Assembly: GCA_016490735.1 (NCBI GenBank)
Contig: JAEMWC010000021.1
Location: forward strand, 998,501-1,062,500
DNA from: Pachyseris speciosa
Lineage: Eukaryota; Cnidaria; Anthozoa; Scleractinia; Pachyseridae
Direction of reading: 5' to 3'
DNA: 64,000 bases
Under the pieces are notes generated by a model. The model ran no database searches and was not told where the DNA came from. It worked only from the letters and a program-made list of their open reading frames with translations. A program made the translations under genes and the position numbers. Position 1 is the stretch's first letter; every line of letters begins with the position of its first letter. Of the stretch, positions 26,601 through 40,600 are shown one piece after another.

Positions 26601-29600
26601 CCCAGCCCGTGATGATCTGGTGATATTAATGACGGCGTATAAAAATGCTACATCAAAGAACTTAAAGAAAAATATTCTCAGCCTATAGACTTTTCAATAC
26701 CCAGCAAAAACCCTAAAGGCAATCCATTCACCTTATGGAAAACTTTCAAACTGGCAAATAAAGCAGGCCCGCTCACACGCAAAGATCCATGACCCTGGCA
26801 CAGTACTAGTGTCAGAGAAAAAACACCGTGTACGCCTTGATATGGGAAAGGCGGACCATTTCGTGGAATTTGATGATGAAGATGTCGCATATGGCAATAA
26901 AATCCTCAAACTTGATAGTGGTGCGAAGATTCAAATGCCTAATGTCGTGCGAACCGTAGCAAGGTCTACCATGGTCAATCAATATTTTGAATTTTGCAAA
27001 GAAGAGCAATTCGAACCCTTGAGCCGATCAACCTTATTCAAAATCTTAGAAGTGCGGGAAGCCTCCCAGCGTAAGTCTCTTCAAGGGCTTGACAACATAG
27101 CTGCTGATGGAGCTGCTGGTTTTCAGACTGTGGCGAGAATCATTGACGACTTAGAGAAAGGAGGAGGAAACAAGCAGTGGTGTAACAACGCCAAAAGGAG
27201 TTTGAGAGACTCAAAGCAATACCTGAAGACAGATTATCCTATCCACTGCAAGCCGGATAAGTCAACTTGTGCCGACCACTGCAGAAAGCTGGCCCTAAGT
27301 GATGGTTGTGACCCAGACTTCCAGGCTGTGTGTACTCATCAGCATATTGAAAGCTGTGACCAGTGCCAGACCTTGAAAGCAGTCTTGAACGAAGTGGAGG
27401 CACAAATCCGAGGTTCATCTTGGAATCCGTATAACCAAGAACGTCGAGAAGATCTTCTTTATGACTTTGAGCGGGCACGATCAGGTTTACAACAGTGGAA
27501 AGCACATATACTTCGGTCAATCAATCAGGACGAAGCCAAACAGGACGTCTTGAAAATGGAGGATTCCAGTTCGGCATTGATAGTTATGGGCTTAGCCATG
27601 AAATTTTTACAGTTGAAGTATCGAGAAAGGCAATGTGACTGGTATGGCAAAAGGGGATTGAGCTGGCATATTTCCACAGTTATTTCATTCAATGCCAGTT
27701 CTGGAAGTCTGCAGCTGAAATCGTATGCTCACCTCTTCGACTCATGCCAGCAAGATTGGTTTGCTGTTAGTTCTATACTTGAGAATCTCCTGAAGGCAAT
27801 CAAGACCGAACATCCAGAAATAGAATCTGTTTATCTCCGTTCTGACGGGGCAGGGTGCTATCACAACAACTCCCTTATCGCTGCAGTTACAGATATTGGA
27901 GAACGAATTGATATCCGTATCCTGCGCTACGAGTTTTCTGAGCCACAACATGGTAAAGATGTTTGCGACCGTATTCTGTGCCCCATGAAAGCGTCCTTAC
28001 GCAGATACTGCAATGAAGGAAATGACATTTTATCTGCAGATGATATGCGTAGCGCACTTTCGGAACGCTATGTAAAGGGTACATCAGCATGTGTCTGCCT
28101 CACTGATGTCAGCAAAAAGACGCTCGATGCTCAAGGTGTTGAGGGATTCAGCAGTTATCTGAACTTTGCGTATGAAACAAGTGGGGTGTGCGTCTGGAAG
28201 TCATATAGAATTGGCCCGGGAAAATTAGTTCCCTTTGATCGCCTATTTAAAAGGCATCAAAGCTCTACTGACTTGATGGTTGTGAAGGACTTTTTCCCTT
28301 TCAAGGATACTCGTTTATATCAGTCGGCACGTGCGAGCGGTGCCGAAAAGGAAGGGATTTTTCCGTGTCCTGAATCTGGATGTCAGATGATCTTCGAAAA
28401 ATTCGGCGATCTAAAAATGGAGTTCACCTTTGACAAGCTTAGAAGAGAATGGGCTCAGAAATTCTCTACTGTTGACCAGGTAAAGAAGTCTGCTAGTGCT
28501 GACAGCAGTACAGTAACAGCAAGTAAGAGTGCAGGATCCAGATATGAACTTCCGCTCGAGTGGGCGCTGCAAAGTCCTCGGCGAGGGGCAACTAGATTTT
28601 CTGCCAAGGTGAAGAATACCTAACAGCAAAGTTTGATACTGGAGAAAAAAACAGGAGATAAAGCTGATCCAACGCAAGTAGCTTCAGATATGCGAAACGC
28701 AAAAGACGACAACAACAGTCGACTTTTCAGAAGAGAGGAATGGCTAACCAAAAACCAAGTTAAGGGATTCTTTTCCCGCCTTGCAGCAGCGCGAAGGAGG
28801 CGTGGTAACGAGCACATTGATCTTAATGATGCCTACGCTGAGGAGGAGGAAGAAGAAAGAGAGAAGCTCGTTGCTGATGTTGCCTCAGAGCTCAGCCCGC
28901 AGCATTCCATCTGTTACGATACTACAGATCTGTGCAAATGCGTCAAGGAAGACAAACTGTTTAATGTCGCAATGCTCAAAACAATTTTGCTTCACTTTGA
29001 TGTAGCGTTCAACTCGAAAGATAGGAAGAAGGATTTGGTGCAGAAGTTGTCCTATTTTGTTCAAGAATGTAACTGCTTCTTGAGCGATAACTAATTAATT
29101 TGTTAAACTCTTTTACAACTGATCGGGTGTTACTTTATGAATGCGTTACGCGTGACAACAGTTGCAGTGAAAGAATCTTGTTTCCTATGTAGAAGTTTGT
29201 TTATGCTTCTTCAAAGCTTTTACATTTGTAAACGTACTTAATGCAACTTCCAGTAAGCAAAGAGAACATATAACAGTGGTCATTTTGGTTAAACCCGGTT
29301 CAGCTTTTTTGAGAAACAAAGAAATACAGTGAAACACCGGCAAACTTCCTCGATAATTAAAGTTACAATGATGTTCCGGTGAAATGAACCATAATGCACC
29401 CATTCTATTCCGTTAGATAGTTTTTATTTTTCAATTTCGGATATCAGTTTAGCTAAAGATCTCTCCATAAGCTTTCCTGCTTCATTTATTGCCAAGAACT
29501 CTGTCTTTGGTGAAAAGAGACTCGTGAACGCTCAAACGAACAAAATTAATGGTGTTGACATTGACCACAACGCAGGTTTATACTATACACCGGTTTATAC

Positions 29601-31188
29601 TACCGGCCTTAGCGATGACTCCTCATACAGTACAAGAAACCTATAATACCAAGAAAAGGAAAATAATTGGTATGAATAGCTATTAATATAACTATTAAGG
29701 CTCTGATTTCATGGGAAATAGTATATACGAGATTTTTAATCAACGCTTAAGTCAGCCAAAAATGCATGATGCGTTACCGCAAAGGTGACGAATGATCAGT
29801 GCTAGAAATCAAAAGCAAGGCAAAGTTCCGACGATTTCTCGATTTTTTGGTGTAAAAGTCTCACTGAGTTCTCCAAACGTTGAAACTCAATAAATCTAAT
29901 CAGGTAAAATCAAACCATTCGCTGACAAAAATTATTTCAGTTAAGTCATGAGATTCATCATTTCTACACAAAACGTTGAATTTTCAGCTACTTGCTCGCA
30001 TTTTTTGCGCTTCAAACTTACGAGTGCCCACAACTTTTAATACAGATATTTGTAGCTTAGCCTTATTACATTAAGCTGATAACAGTCGTCATTCAAGTAG
30101 AGGTCCCACTTTTGAAAAAAATCTGTTTGTTTGGAGGCTATGTTGGCAAAAATGCTAAAGACGTTTTTAAGAGGGTTCGGGAAAAAAATCATAACTTTCC
30201 TTGTGTTTAAGATAAACGCGTATTTTTAATTCTGTGGAAAGAAGAAAGAAGTATCTAGTGATTCTGACAAAATTAGGTTGTTTTGTCAAATGTGCGAGTT
30301 TTTAGCATGCATTGCGTAACGACCAAAATTAGGTGTTTCAATTTCCGGTTTTGTGTGGTTTTCGACTCGCCTATAAAAAAAAAACTCGTCAAAAAATAAA
30401 GGAAGCGAATCTGGCGAAATAAAGGCCATTTTCGTTCATTGCATATGTTGCTTGACTTGTGTAGAAAAAATGAGGGCAATCCATTTTCCAACAAAATTTG
30501 AGTGGTCGGTTCTTACACGGACACGCTCTTAAGTGACCTTTCTTGGTGAGATGCAAGATGCCGCGGTAACGTGAAAGAGTTGAATTTTTTTGCTTTCAAC
30601 CACAAAATCGATCCCAGTTTGATGCTTTTCCTGAGAAAAAGCTTTCGTTCTACCTTTTATCACTTGAAAATTCACCTTCCGGAGTATATTTTGAGAAGTT
30701 CTTGATTTTTATGCCTTTTACGCGAATTAAAAGACAAACTTCGATCGATGAAGATGAATTTGTTTTGCTCAAATTGAAGAAACCAACTGAATGTAAAATT
30801 ACGAGCCGCAGAAAGAGCGCGAAAAATTAAGCCTCGTTTTGGTTTGGGTGTCTCACACCTGGCTTGAGCCTGCGATCTAATCGAAAGCAAGTACCTGGTC
30901 AGCGGTCAACTTAAAAAAACAGCTGACCTCGATGAGGTCTTGGCCTGAGCCCGCGATATGGTCACGTGACACTTGGCCAGCGGATACCCTGTTTTGACAG
31001 GTGTCAATTGGCTATAAGATGGATGTGATGGATGTCCAGTATGAAAGACGTACGCTGTAAACTAGCTGGGCCAGTGGACTTTGGCCACCATGTTGAATTA
31101 TTATGATCATTATTAGGACTTATTAATTATTGTGTGACTCCGTCGTCGTCGTGCGGTCGCGCACACAAGCAATACCGCTAGCCATTTT

Positions 31189-31220
<32 letters not shown>

Positions 31221-31644
31221 AGCTATGGTGCTCCGCTTGGCGGCCCCTCGGGCGGCCGGAGCTCCGCTACTACGAGTGACATACGGGTACATACAGATAC
31301 GGGTACATACGAGTAACATACGAATACATAAGAATAACAGAAGTACAGGTAACATATGGACAAACGTGGGTAATAAGCATGAAATCTACAAAGTAAAATA
31401 CAAAAAACTGGATCTCTCCGAAATCTTCGATTTGTTTTTACTGCTCGGTGTATTCATTAATTCAAGGGTGTAGTGTGGAGAGCATTTGAGGGATTGTGCG
31501 TGTGTGATTGGAGAGGGGGGGGGGAGACCTTCATTGGTGCTTCGTGTGAGCCTATTACTGCATAAAGTAGCAATGACATAAAGTAATAATACGAAATAAA
31601 ATGAAAATGAAAGAGAAAAAGTTAAATAAAAATAATAACAATAA

Positions 31645-31691
<47 letters not shown>

Positions 31692-34600
31692 ATAACTTGT
31701 ATCGCCCGAAAGGTCGGGACGGGTGGTTATTTTAACTTGCCCAAACCCTACCCCCTCCAACTCAAAACGCTGTACGTTTGATTTACTTTCCCACGCTATC
31801 GCATTACCAGACACGTGCGTCATAAGAGGGAACCAGAGATACCCCAGCCTGTATCCCATCAACCCCCCCCCACCACCATCACAAGGCAAACACACCTCCC
31901 TAAAACTCTTTCAATCTGTATTCTTCACACTACTCTTTTTTTGTCCTGAGGAAAGAATTTTCGCTGATTTTAAGACTACAACCCTGCTGTATCGTCGGAT
32001 GAAAGGCAAACACAAACGCGTGCTTTGAACTGAGCAATTCCACCCAATGACTGCCAACCCTGATATCCGAACACTTGCCGAATTTCTTAACTTTACCTAA
32101 CACACGAAGGTTACAACATAGTATCTACTGTTGCATAGCAACAGTAGCCACAAAAATTCGGTACATATGGTTCAGAGCCATTTGAAGTGGCACTGAACCT
32201 TGTGGACCGATTTTTCTTTTTTTTTTTTGAAACTTTGCAGAAAGATGAATCTTCATATCCCAATTGTAATTCAATAATAAAAACGGGAGTTATACGACTC
32301 GTTTTTTGAGTTACTGGCAAAAATGCTAAAATGAAGGGTGTTTCTGTTGGTATGGTAACCTTATATGTCAAAAAATTGATCACAACTTATTGAGAAATAA
32401 TTGGGAAATGTTTGATACCATGTTAAAGAATGGAAACGAAGAATTGTGGGAGTATCGATCCATCAAAGAGTTGCTGTTTAAAAATAACGAAATCATTTTG
32501 AGCCACCTTAAAATTCATGAAACTGGATGGACTGGTATCCGGGTGAGCTGACACCCCATGTAATTTTGACGTCTATAACCAAAGGCCACATGACATCTCT
32601 AGCTCCCTCAATGCCATTAACTGAGCAAGTCTTACCGTGCAGCCAGCCGTACTCCATTCGTCTTTGACTTCATTCCAGAAAAGACACGTGTAGAGACTGA
32701 CGTCGAAAGAATACACCGCCGACGCGTTGGAATCTAACTCTTCTACAAGAGGTATTGTATCTCCAATTTTCGGAGGAGGCGGTTTCTCTTCGACCACTAA
32801 ACAAAGCCGATCGGCATTTTCCGCCAAAGATAGCGATCTCCGTCTGCGGCCCCTTTTATTATTTTTTTCCCGTTGCTGCCGTCCTTTCCACCAATTCATT
32901 ATGCTCTTAACCATTTTGTCACAATGCCTCCGATACCAAGGCCACAAGCAGCGTTTCGCTCTGTAGTAGCTAACAACGTACGTTTTCACCAATTCCTGTA
33001 CTTCGCTTTCATTGCCCATGCCTTTAATTGTTTGTAAGAAAGAGTTATAGTCTTGCAAGTTTGTCGCGTTAACTGTGTAATTACCCTTTTCAAATAAATC
33101 CTCCTCGTCGTGTTCTTTCTCAGTCGTCGTGTCGGGAGGAACGTAAAACTGCACACCAACATACCACTTTCCCGCCTTTCCAACAGAACTGTTGAAGAAA
33201 ACTCTGAAAGGATCCTCTAGGCACTTTCCATAAATGCCATAAAATAGAGGAGGCGGATCCATAAGGAATGGGCGGCATCGGCTAAAACTTTCAAGCTGCA
33301 ATATGTAACAAGATAATAAGTTCACAGTGTTCTTACAAAGCACCTTATCATTTTTGCACATCTGAAAATCGATGAAGGCTTTACACATCTGACTGTCCTC
33401 CGCTATTGTTGTGTTGAACAGGAATGTCAGGTCGGGGATCTCGTCGCAAGTACAATTCTCATAGGTATGGCTTTTGTACTTGCAAACGTCAGGACATTTA
33501 AATGTCACTTCTTCTTCGCCATTCTCCGGTGGCGCAGGAGAGGGTACGGAGGCATTCTTTGGTGGTCCACAGCTTTTCGGCAAATCGGGCTTGGAAAAGT
33601 TGGCATCTTTATACGTAACATTTTTCCTTCCTACGCATTTCATGAAATTAGACACCATGGTACAGTTCTCGTCTGCAGGTGGCAAACATGACGTGAAATT
33701 GGGAACGAGAAAGTAGTAGTCGAATTCTCTCTCATCTGGTCTTTTTCCATATCTCACATAAATAGCAAGGATGGTTTCATTGGCTGGTTTTATTCGAAGA
33801 GAAAATGCAGTGTCGTCGTGCTGTATTGTGAACGAATGAAATGCCATAGACCCATTTCCAGGATTGACAAAAGAGACAGGAGGTGTATCGAAGGTGCGAT
33901 TGCGTGCTGTTGGTATGTAGATCTCAATTGGCGATTTAGTATGCCTCACAGGTATCGGATTTCCTTGGTCATCTTTGAATGACAAGCTTATTACTGGAGT
34001 TTTCATCTTGTAGGTGCCACTTTTGCCCCAAATGAACGGATCCAGGTCTGAAAATTGAATCTAGGAGACGAAATTAAATTGAAACGAAAAGAAAAATGGC
34101 AAACGCGCTAAAATCTTTCACGTACCAGTCCTAGCCAACAGCCTTTCTTTCTTTTATCTTTTAACAGTTTTTTGGAGGGTTTTTTTCTTTTTTCTAAGAA
34201 TATGAATCATTGAAGCTTTTAACCAGCACCTGTAAGTTATGTCCACTGGCTGTGTATCAGTATAAGTAGCACTGTGGTTGATGGTGATTGGTGTAAGTCA
34301 ATTATTTCTCCTGGCTTAGACCTGTTGTAGCTGATATCATTTCTTCGGAGGAGACAATTTTAAGCAAAACATGAAGCTTTGCTTCCACCACATAAGCCTC
34401 TTCAGCAAACAATGTTTCTCACATCTCTTGTTTGCAAATTGGTCCTTTTAAATCACGTGACAAAAGCAGACCGTACTCGTATCGCTGTTTTATTCAGGTC
34501 ATCTTAACCTTTTAAAATGGTTTACTTGCCTTTGAATTTGGAATATGTTGGTTATTTGAACGACCTAGGGATTGTGAGAGTTTGATACATTGTTTGCCGT

Positions 34601-37600
34601 GTCCATGTGGTACTATTCGGCCATTTTTTAAATATTGTTCTCATGTCATTTATAGCTTGGGTCATAATTTTGCACATGTAAGATTTCCTACTCAGTACTG
34701 ACTGAAATTGATTTAATATGTTTACTAACTGAGAACTGAGTTACGTTATTAATTTTCTGCTAGCTTCACCAATTTTTTTGGCGAGGGAGCTTCCTCTTCG
34801 GTGAGGCAGCCGGTACTATACTATTTTTTTTTCGTTAAACGGAAGGTCTACTGAAGGGATAAACTAATGTTGATATCTCTTTTACTGTGCACCTTAAGCG
34901 CTGCTTTTTCACAACGGGTATATCCTGTAATAAGGGGCAGTTCCCAGCTACCCAATCTGAACAGTGTTAATGTTACTTCCACGCTCCAGAAACTATGGGA
35001 GGATCGGCACAAAGTGAGTAATATGGGTCGTTTGGCAAGACACGGGACTGTTATAAATGCAAGAGTTCGTCTTTCGTGGAGGTCAAGTTGCTCTTTGAAG
35101 AAGCTGATTTATTTGGGCCTATGATAGCACAGCAAAATGCAATGCAATTTTTGCCATCTCTGTCTACTTAAGGTGGCTCCTACTGCTTTCCACCATTTTC
35201 AAGCGCTATTTTTTTGGTGGATTATTACTACCAATATTTATATGTTAGTACCTTTAAATTGGTATCAAAGAAATGCCCAATCATTGTTGAACACGTTATG
35301 AAATATTTTTTGACAAAACAGGTTACCATAGTAACACCGTAGCCTGTTAAAAACATCCCTTATTTTAGCTTTAAGCTACAATAACTCAAAAACAAACTCG
35401 GTGACCCCCATTTTTTATTTTCGGAAAATGATAAGCATAATATAATAAAACTTTTTGCAAAGAGCCACTTTAAAGTTTTGAAAATTTAAAGTGGCTCTGA
35501 ATCCGCTCCAACAATTTTTTTAAACTTTGCAAAAAGTTTTATTATATTATGCTTATCATTTTCCGAAAATAAAAAATGGGGGTCACCGAGTCTTGATACC
35601 ACTTTAAAAGTACTAACTTATAAAAATTGGTAGTAATGATCCATCAAAATAGTAGTGCTTGAAAATGCTATAAACAGGTAGGAGCCACCTTTAATGAGCC
35701 CACCATCACGCGCTCAAAACCTCCTCATGTTTCCGTACCAAGGAATTGAAACCAAAACTATTAGTCTTGATAACAAGGTTTTGACTTACGCTTCTGTCGA
35801 TAAATGACAAACTAGAATTGCTCATAAACGGTAAATCAGGTACCACGAATGCCCCTCCATTGACTTCCATGTTGTGCGTGTTCGTATCATTGACACCAAC
35901 TCGTTGTCTTGCAAGTTGCATTGTCAAATGAGTACTCTCAAATAGAGCTGGACTCTCTCCTGGTAGTAATCGATCAAGAAAGATTTCTGCCAATGTTTCT
36001 GACATATTCAATGCCTTTTTGGCCATGTCTTCGAGCTGTCAAGGGAACAAAGAAACAAGGAAATATATCAGGACCTTTAAATTAATTGCTCCATTTATGG
36101 TACTGAAAAATTCTGCAGACGTGAATCTTTCTATCTACATTCTTTCTTGTAAGGATGGACGAAACAATTGACTATTATCAAGGGAAATGAAAAAATTTGA
36201 TCTACGGACAAAAGGCCGAGTATTTCTGACACTAAATACCTATTTCATAACCATAATCATTTGTTGAATGGTGTTGCTCTACTAAAAATTATCTCAGATT
36301 TTCTGTGTCACGTAGCATTGCATTACTCATGTTAACTGTGATTTGTTAATAACGCAGACTGCGGCTAGTTGTTGTGATCAGTTGACATTGCAACTTTTTT
36401 TCCTGACTTACCGCTGTGGCGTTGGTTGTATGGCCCATCACTGCTCCAGCCAACACATTACCTGTCACCATTACAATTAAATGACCGGCATTCTCAATTT
36501 CTTCTGCAGAAGCTGTGTTATTTCCTTCTTTCCACAATATAGCCGACATGTTCTCACAAGATCCTAAGGACTGAAGCTAAAGAAAAAAGTTGCTACGAGA
36601 TTTGAAGGAATGAGGTTTAGTTACTAGCACAGAGAGCAAAGTGACTTAGGTTTTAGCATTAGTTTTTTTGTTGTCGTGGTTTGGTCTCTTCTGCTCAGCA
36701 AAGTGACCGGCTTGGTATGATGTCTCGAATAAGCCTTATAATGTATGAGGCCACATAAACATAAGCACACGTTTCAGCATACGTGCTGAAACGTGTGTCA
36801 TCAATTAACTAATCTTATCGCAAATTTTTTTCCATATGCCTGTACTGCATATAGACTAAACTGTGAGGTTGCAAAGAAAGGCCTGATATATTTCAAATGC
36901 TAAGTCGGCGGGTTTCAATTTCACAAAAATGACATTATTTTTTTCTGAAGCATCTCAGCGGGCCGGAATCCTAAATCCTTGAATCTGATTGGCTAATAAT
37001 GCGCTCTTAGCCGGTCCAGTTTTTTTTCCATCCGGACCGGCTTGCCCGGTCCGGAATTGGCGGGAAATCTTGAAGTAAAATTATTTTACCACAGCGCGAC
37101 GAAACGTCGGATTTTTCTTCTTAAAATGCAACTTTTCGCCTACAAAACTTTGCAAAGGGAAAGGAAAACATCAGCAGTGGAGTAAAAGCCCTGGTTATTT
37201 CTCAAAAAGGCGAGTATTCACTTGATTTTATTGACAACACTGATAGAGCTGGTTTGCTGTTTTTCGAGTTGTAAGTTGTTTTTCTTGAACTGTTGACATG
37301 CCGTTAATTTAAAACGACTAACTGCAGAACAGTCTTTTGAGCTCAGTTTTTCGGTTGACATCCGTTATTTTCTTTGGAGTTTTATTTCTAATCTCGTTCC
37401 ATTTTGCTTTATTTAAGAAAATATGATTCGTAGCCAGAAAATGGTGAAACAAACACATCGCAACGCTGTGCAGTTTGCATGAACTAATGTCAACACGTTT
37501 TTCTTGCGTAGTTTTCTTATTTTAGCATTGATTTGTGAAGTTCTTTTGAAGAATAACGAAGATTAATACTTGAAATAATGAGATATGAAGGAAGAGACTG

Positions 37601-40600
37601 AGATGTTTAAAGTGCCCTTGACCCCAAAATACTTTTTTCGCTTAAATGAATCTTTGCACCTGTTGGAAACACATTGCGCCTTTTAAAACCAAATCTTGAC
37701 TTTTTATATGCTGTAAAAGTTACAAAATCTAGCCATTATCTGTCCCATGACCTAGCTAGTAGGGAGCATGGGTCTAGTCCTGGTTTGACGTCACAAACTG
37801 ATTTGCATCGCATTAAGTCTTTCTAAACATGCATGCAAAGCAGTTTTTGACGTCAAACCAGGACTAGACCCATGCCCCTTCCTAGCTCGGTCGTGGGGCA
37901 GATGATGGTTAAATTTCGTAACTTTTACAGTCAAAAAAGTCAAGATTTTGTTTAAAAGGACGCAAAATGGCACAATGCGTTTCGAACAGGTGCACAGATT
38001 TATTTAAGGGAAAACATATTTTGGGGTTAGGGGCACTTTAAGTATTTTTCACTAAAGGTATTCCTCTGAGATGTGCGGACGGATTTTTTATAAGCTAAAG
38101 TTAAACTGTGACAGTGCGACGAACCGCGCGTAGAGAGACTTTTTACACACCAGTTTTCCTTGTCCATCTTCAGGAAAAAAAACAGCAGAAAAAATAAATC
38201 TGTTATTCACCGGCTTAGGTCAGCCCGTATAGGGAAAACTGTGCCCTCGGACTGCGACCTCGGGCCGTACTCAAGACCTCGGGCACAGTTTTTTCCTATA
38301 CGGACCTCCCAGCCGGTGAATAACATATATATATTTGGGGGGGGGGGGGGAACGACTTCAGCATTGCGTATACATCATTGGGATCTCATTAGATGGTACT
38401 TGTTGAACAACGTAATTAAACTTTTCATATAAGTATACACTTACCCCGGATTCAGCACTTATCTGCGTTTCAACTTTCGTGGCCTCGACTAGCACACCAG
38501 CAACCTGGTTCACACTTGAAGTGCCGTTCAATTTTAAATGAGTTATACTCTCAATAATGCTTCGACGAAGCTAAAATAGAAAGGATCACTGTTCAGCCAT
38601 GGAATAGGAAATGGCAGTGGCATTGGCCTTGAAAAATGTCAGTGTTGCGAATGGTGAGTTACTTAGAATTGTGATCATAATATTTGCCGTGATAGTGGCA
38701 ATGGGAATGACAATGACAGTGGCATTGGCTATGACAGCGATAATTGCAATGGTAGTGACGGTAACATTGGTAATGGCAATAGGAATGGCGATGCCAATGA
38801 CAACTGCGGTTGCAATTCCAATTGCAATGACAAAGGCATTGATGGTAATGGTGATGTCCATGGCAATGGCGGTGTCGATGTGATGTCAGTGGCAGTGGCA
38901 ACTGCAATGACAATAGCAATGGCATGCAATCGCAATGACATTGACGATTACTTTGTTACTTGATGGATGACAGTGTCATTGTTATTGACAGTGTTATTGA
39001 CAGTGAGAATGAAAACTACAAAGCAGATGCTGTGTTACTGCAAGTGACAGCTAGATGATGACAATCACAGTGACAGTGGCAATAAGAAGTGCAGGGGTCA
39101 GCAAGGGCAAAGGCCTTGGACTACCTCCAATCCCCAACACAGTAACCACCACACTACCAATCGTTACCCCTTGGCCATACAGCTCGATAGGAAAGATGCT
39201 ATGGGAATTGTGGCTATTCAGTTCTTGCAACAAATGTTAATTTGAACTGCTCTTACTGCAGTGTTGTTGCGGTCTTTTGGATTGTTCATAGCACTCAACA
39301 CGCTGATGCTGAGCTGCACAGCTTTTTGTTGGTTTTCACCATCAACATATCTCGATAAAGCACTATCATCACCAACAAGCGAAGGTAACTTAGTTTCCAA
39401 GTCAGACGCTGAAGGTTGATATGCCTGAAAAAAGATATGAAATAAGCAAATATCAGTTTTTATACCATGCCATAGAAAATACAGCCAATCAGAATGCAGG
39501 AAAGCCGTTGTATATTCGTCAGTATTCCACCGAACCCTCCCATCGATCAGTGCAATTTAACGGTATCGCACCCAACCTTCCCATCGTGCGTTGAGATTGC
39601 TTTTAGCACTTGAAAATTACTACTTACAATAACAGAAAGGTTGACTTTTTGGATGCGGATAGCGAGTCTAGGACGATAAAAATCATTCGTAGATTATATT
39701 GGTTATCCTGGTCGCCGTTGTATATTCGTCAGTATTCCACCGAACCTTACCATCGATCAGTGCAATTTAACGGTATCACACCCAAACTTCCCATCGTGCG
39801 TTGAGATTGCTTTTAGCACTTGAAAATTACTACTTACAATAACAGAAAGGTTGACTTTTGCGGATGCGGATAGCGAGTCTAGGACGATAAAAATCATTCG
39901 TAGATTATATTGGTTATCCTGGTCGCCGTTGTATATTCGTCAGTATTCCACCGAACCTTACCATCGATCAGTGCAATTTAACGGTATCACACCCAAACTT
40001 CCCATCGTGCGTTGAGATTGCTTTTAGCACTTGAAAATTACTACTTACAATAACAGAAAGGTTGACTTTTGTGAATGCGGATAGCGAGTCTAGGACGATA
40101 ATTATCATTTGTAGATTATATTGGTTATCCTGGTCGCCAACAGGTAGACGTAACTTGATCGAGCTATCATTGCTCACTGCAAAGACAAGATAACTGTTGT
40201 TTGCTTTGGGAATGTTCACTTGATAGCTCAGGGGAAGATCAGCGTCTTCCCAGTCGCTACAATTTAACTGAAATTCCTCAAGCACAGCTTCTCCTACGTC
40301 TTTGTCCATCATGCAGGTTCCATTTTGTGGAGGGCTATTGGTACGAAAATGGTAAAAAGTAAATTCCTCGGCGTTGTAAGTAGTCCGCACTCGGAATTTA
40401 ATCTGATAACTCTTTCTTGGCTGGAGGAAGTTTTCCTTGAGGAGGATCGATGTGGAAGTGTAGTCTGTTAAGAGGTTACTGTGGAAATCTTTGGTTGTGT
40501 TGTATTCTGCGGAGAAAGAAAGTCGGTAGCAGTAATGAGAGGTCCTGAAAACGTATTTGTTTGTTTCACATTATGACTTAACTATCCTCCCTTGAAAATA

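Larger units (their letters stand above)
24759..29094 (+). pseudogene. Transposase-like gene of the 8.8 kb element, frame-damaged
   Basis: Three exons fit in phase: up to 25215 (donor GTAAGTAC), 26016-26136 (acceptor ttattttattcag, donor GTTTG), and from 26221 (acceptor ctttccttacag). Exon 1 has a Cys/His-rich end (CPRHRHSLGKFWPPPRSC) that continues across the junction into ICTTCCKKH, a likely zinc-binding module. The main open stretch 26809-28623 has CDWYGKRGLSWH, YLRSDGAGCYHN and QHGKDVCDR, three conserved-looking acidic motifs that fit an RNase H-like (DDE) transposase; this is inference. A C-terminal part (28633-29094) has FFSRLAAARRRRG and a possible SAP-like end. Lesions: a frameshift near 26545, a TAG at 26686, and two indels near 28611 and the A-run at 28645. 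The true start is unclear. Confidence 0.7.
21557..30372 (+). mobile_element. 8.8 kb DNA transposon with about 600 bp terminal inverted repeats
   Basis: The ends are near-perfect inverted copies: 21557-22148 matches the reverse complement of 29763-30372, with only scattered differences and small indels. The outermost bases read (a/g)gcgagtcgaaaaccac, flanked on both sides by TATA/TAT plus an A/T run, so a short TA-type target duplication is possible but not provable here. The interior holds a multi-exon plus-strand transposase gene (24759-29094), two tRNA-like sequences and two small foldback elements. It lies in the 12 kb intron between polycystin exons 16 and 17. The superfamily is not identified. 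Confidence 0.88.

Noticed and set aside
38586..38941. Overlapping ORFs of 70-91 codons on both strands
   Set aside because: Produced by the degenerate aatggc/gacagtgg minisatellite; no protein-like composition.
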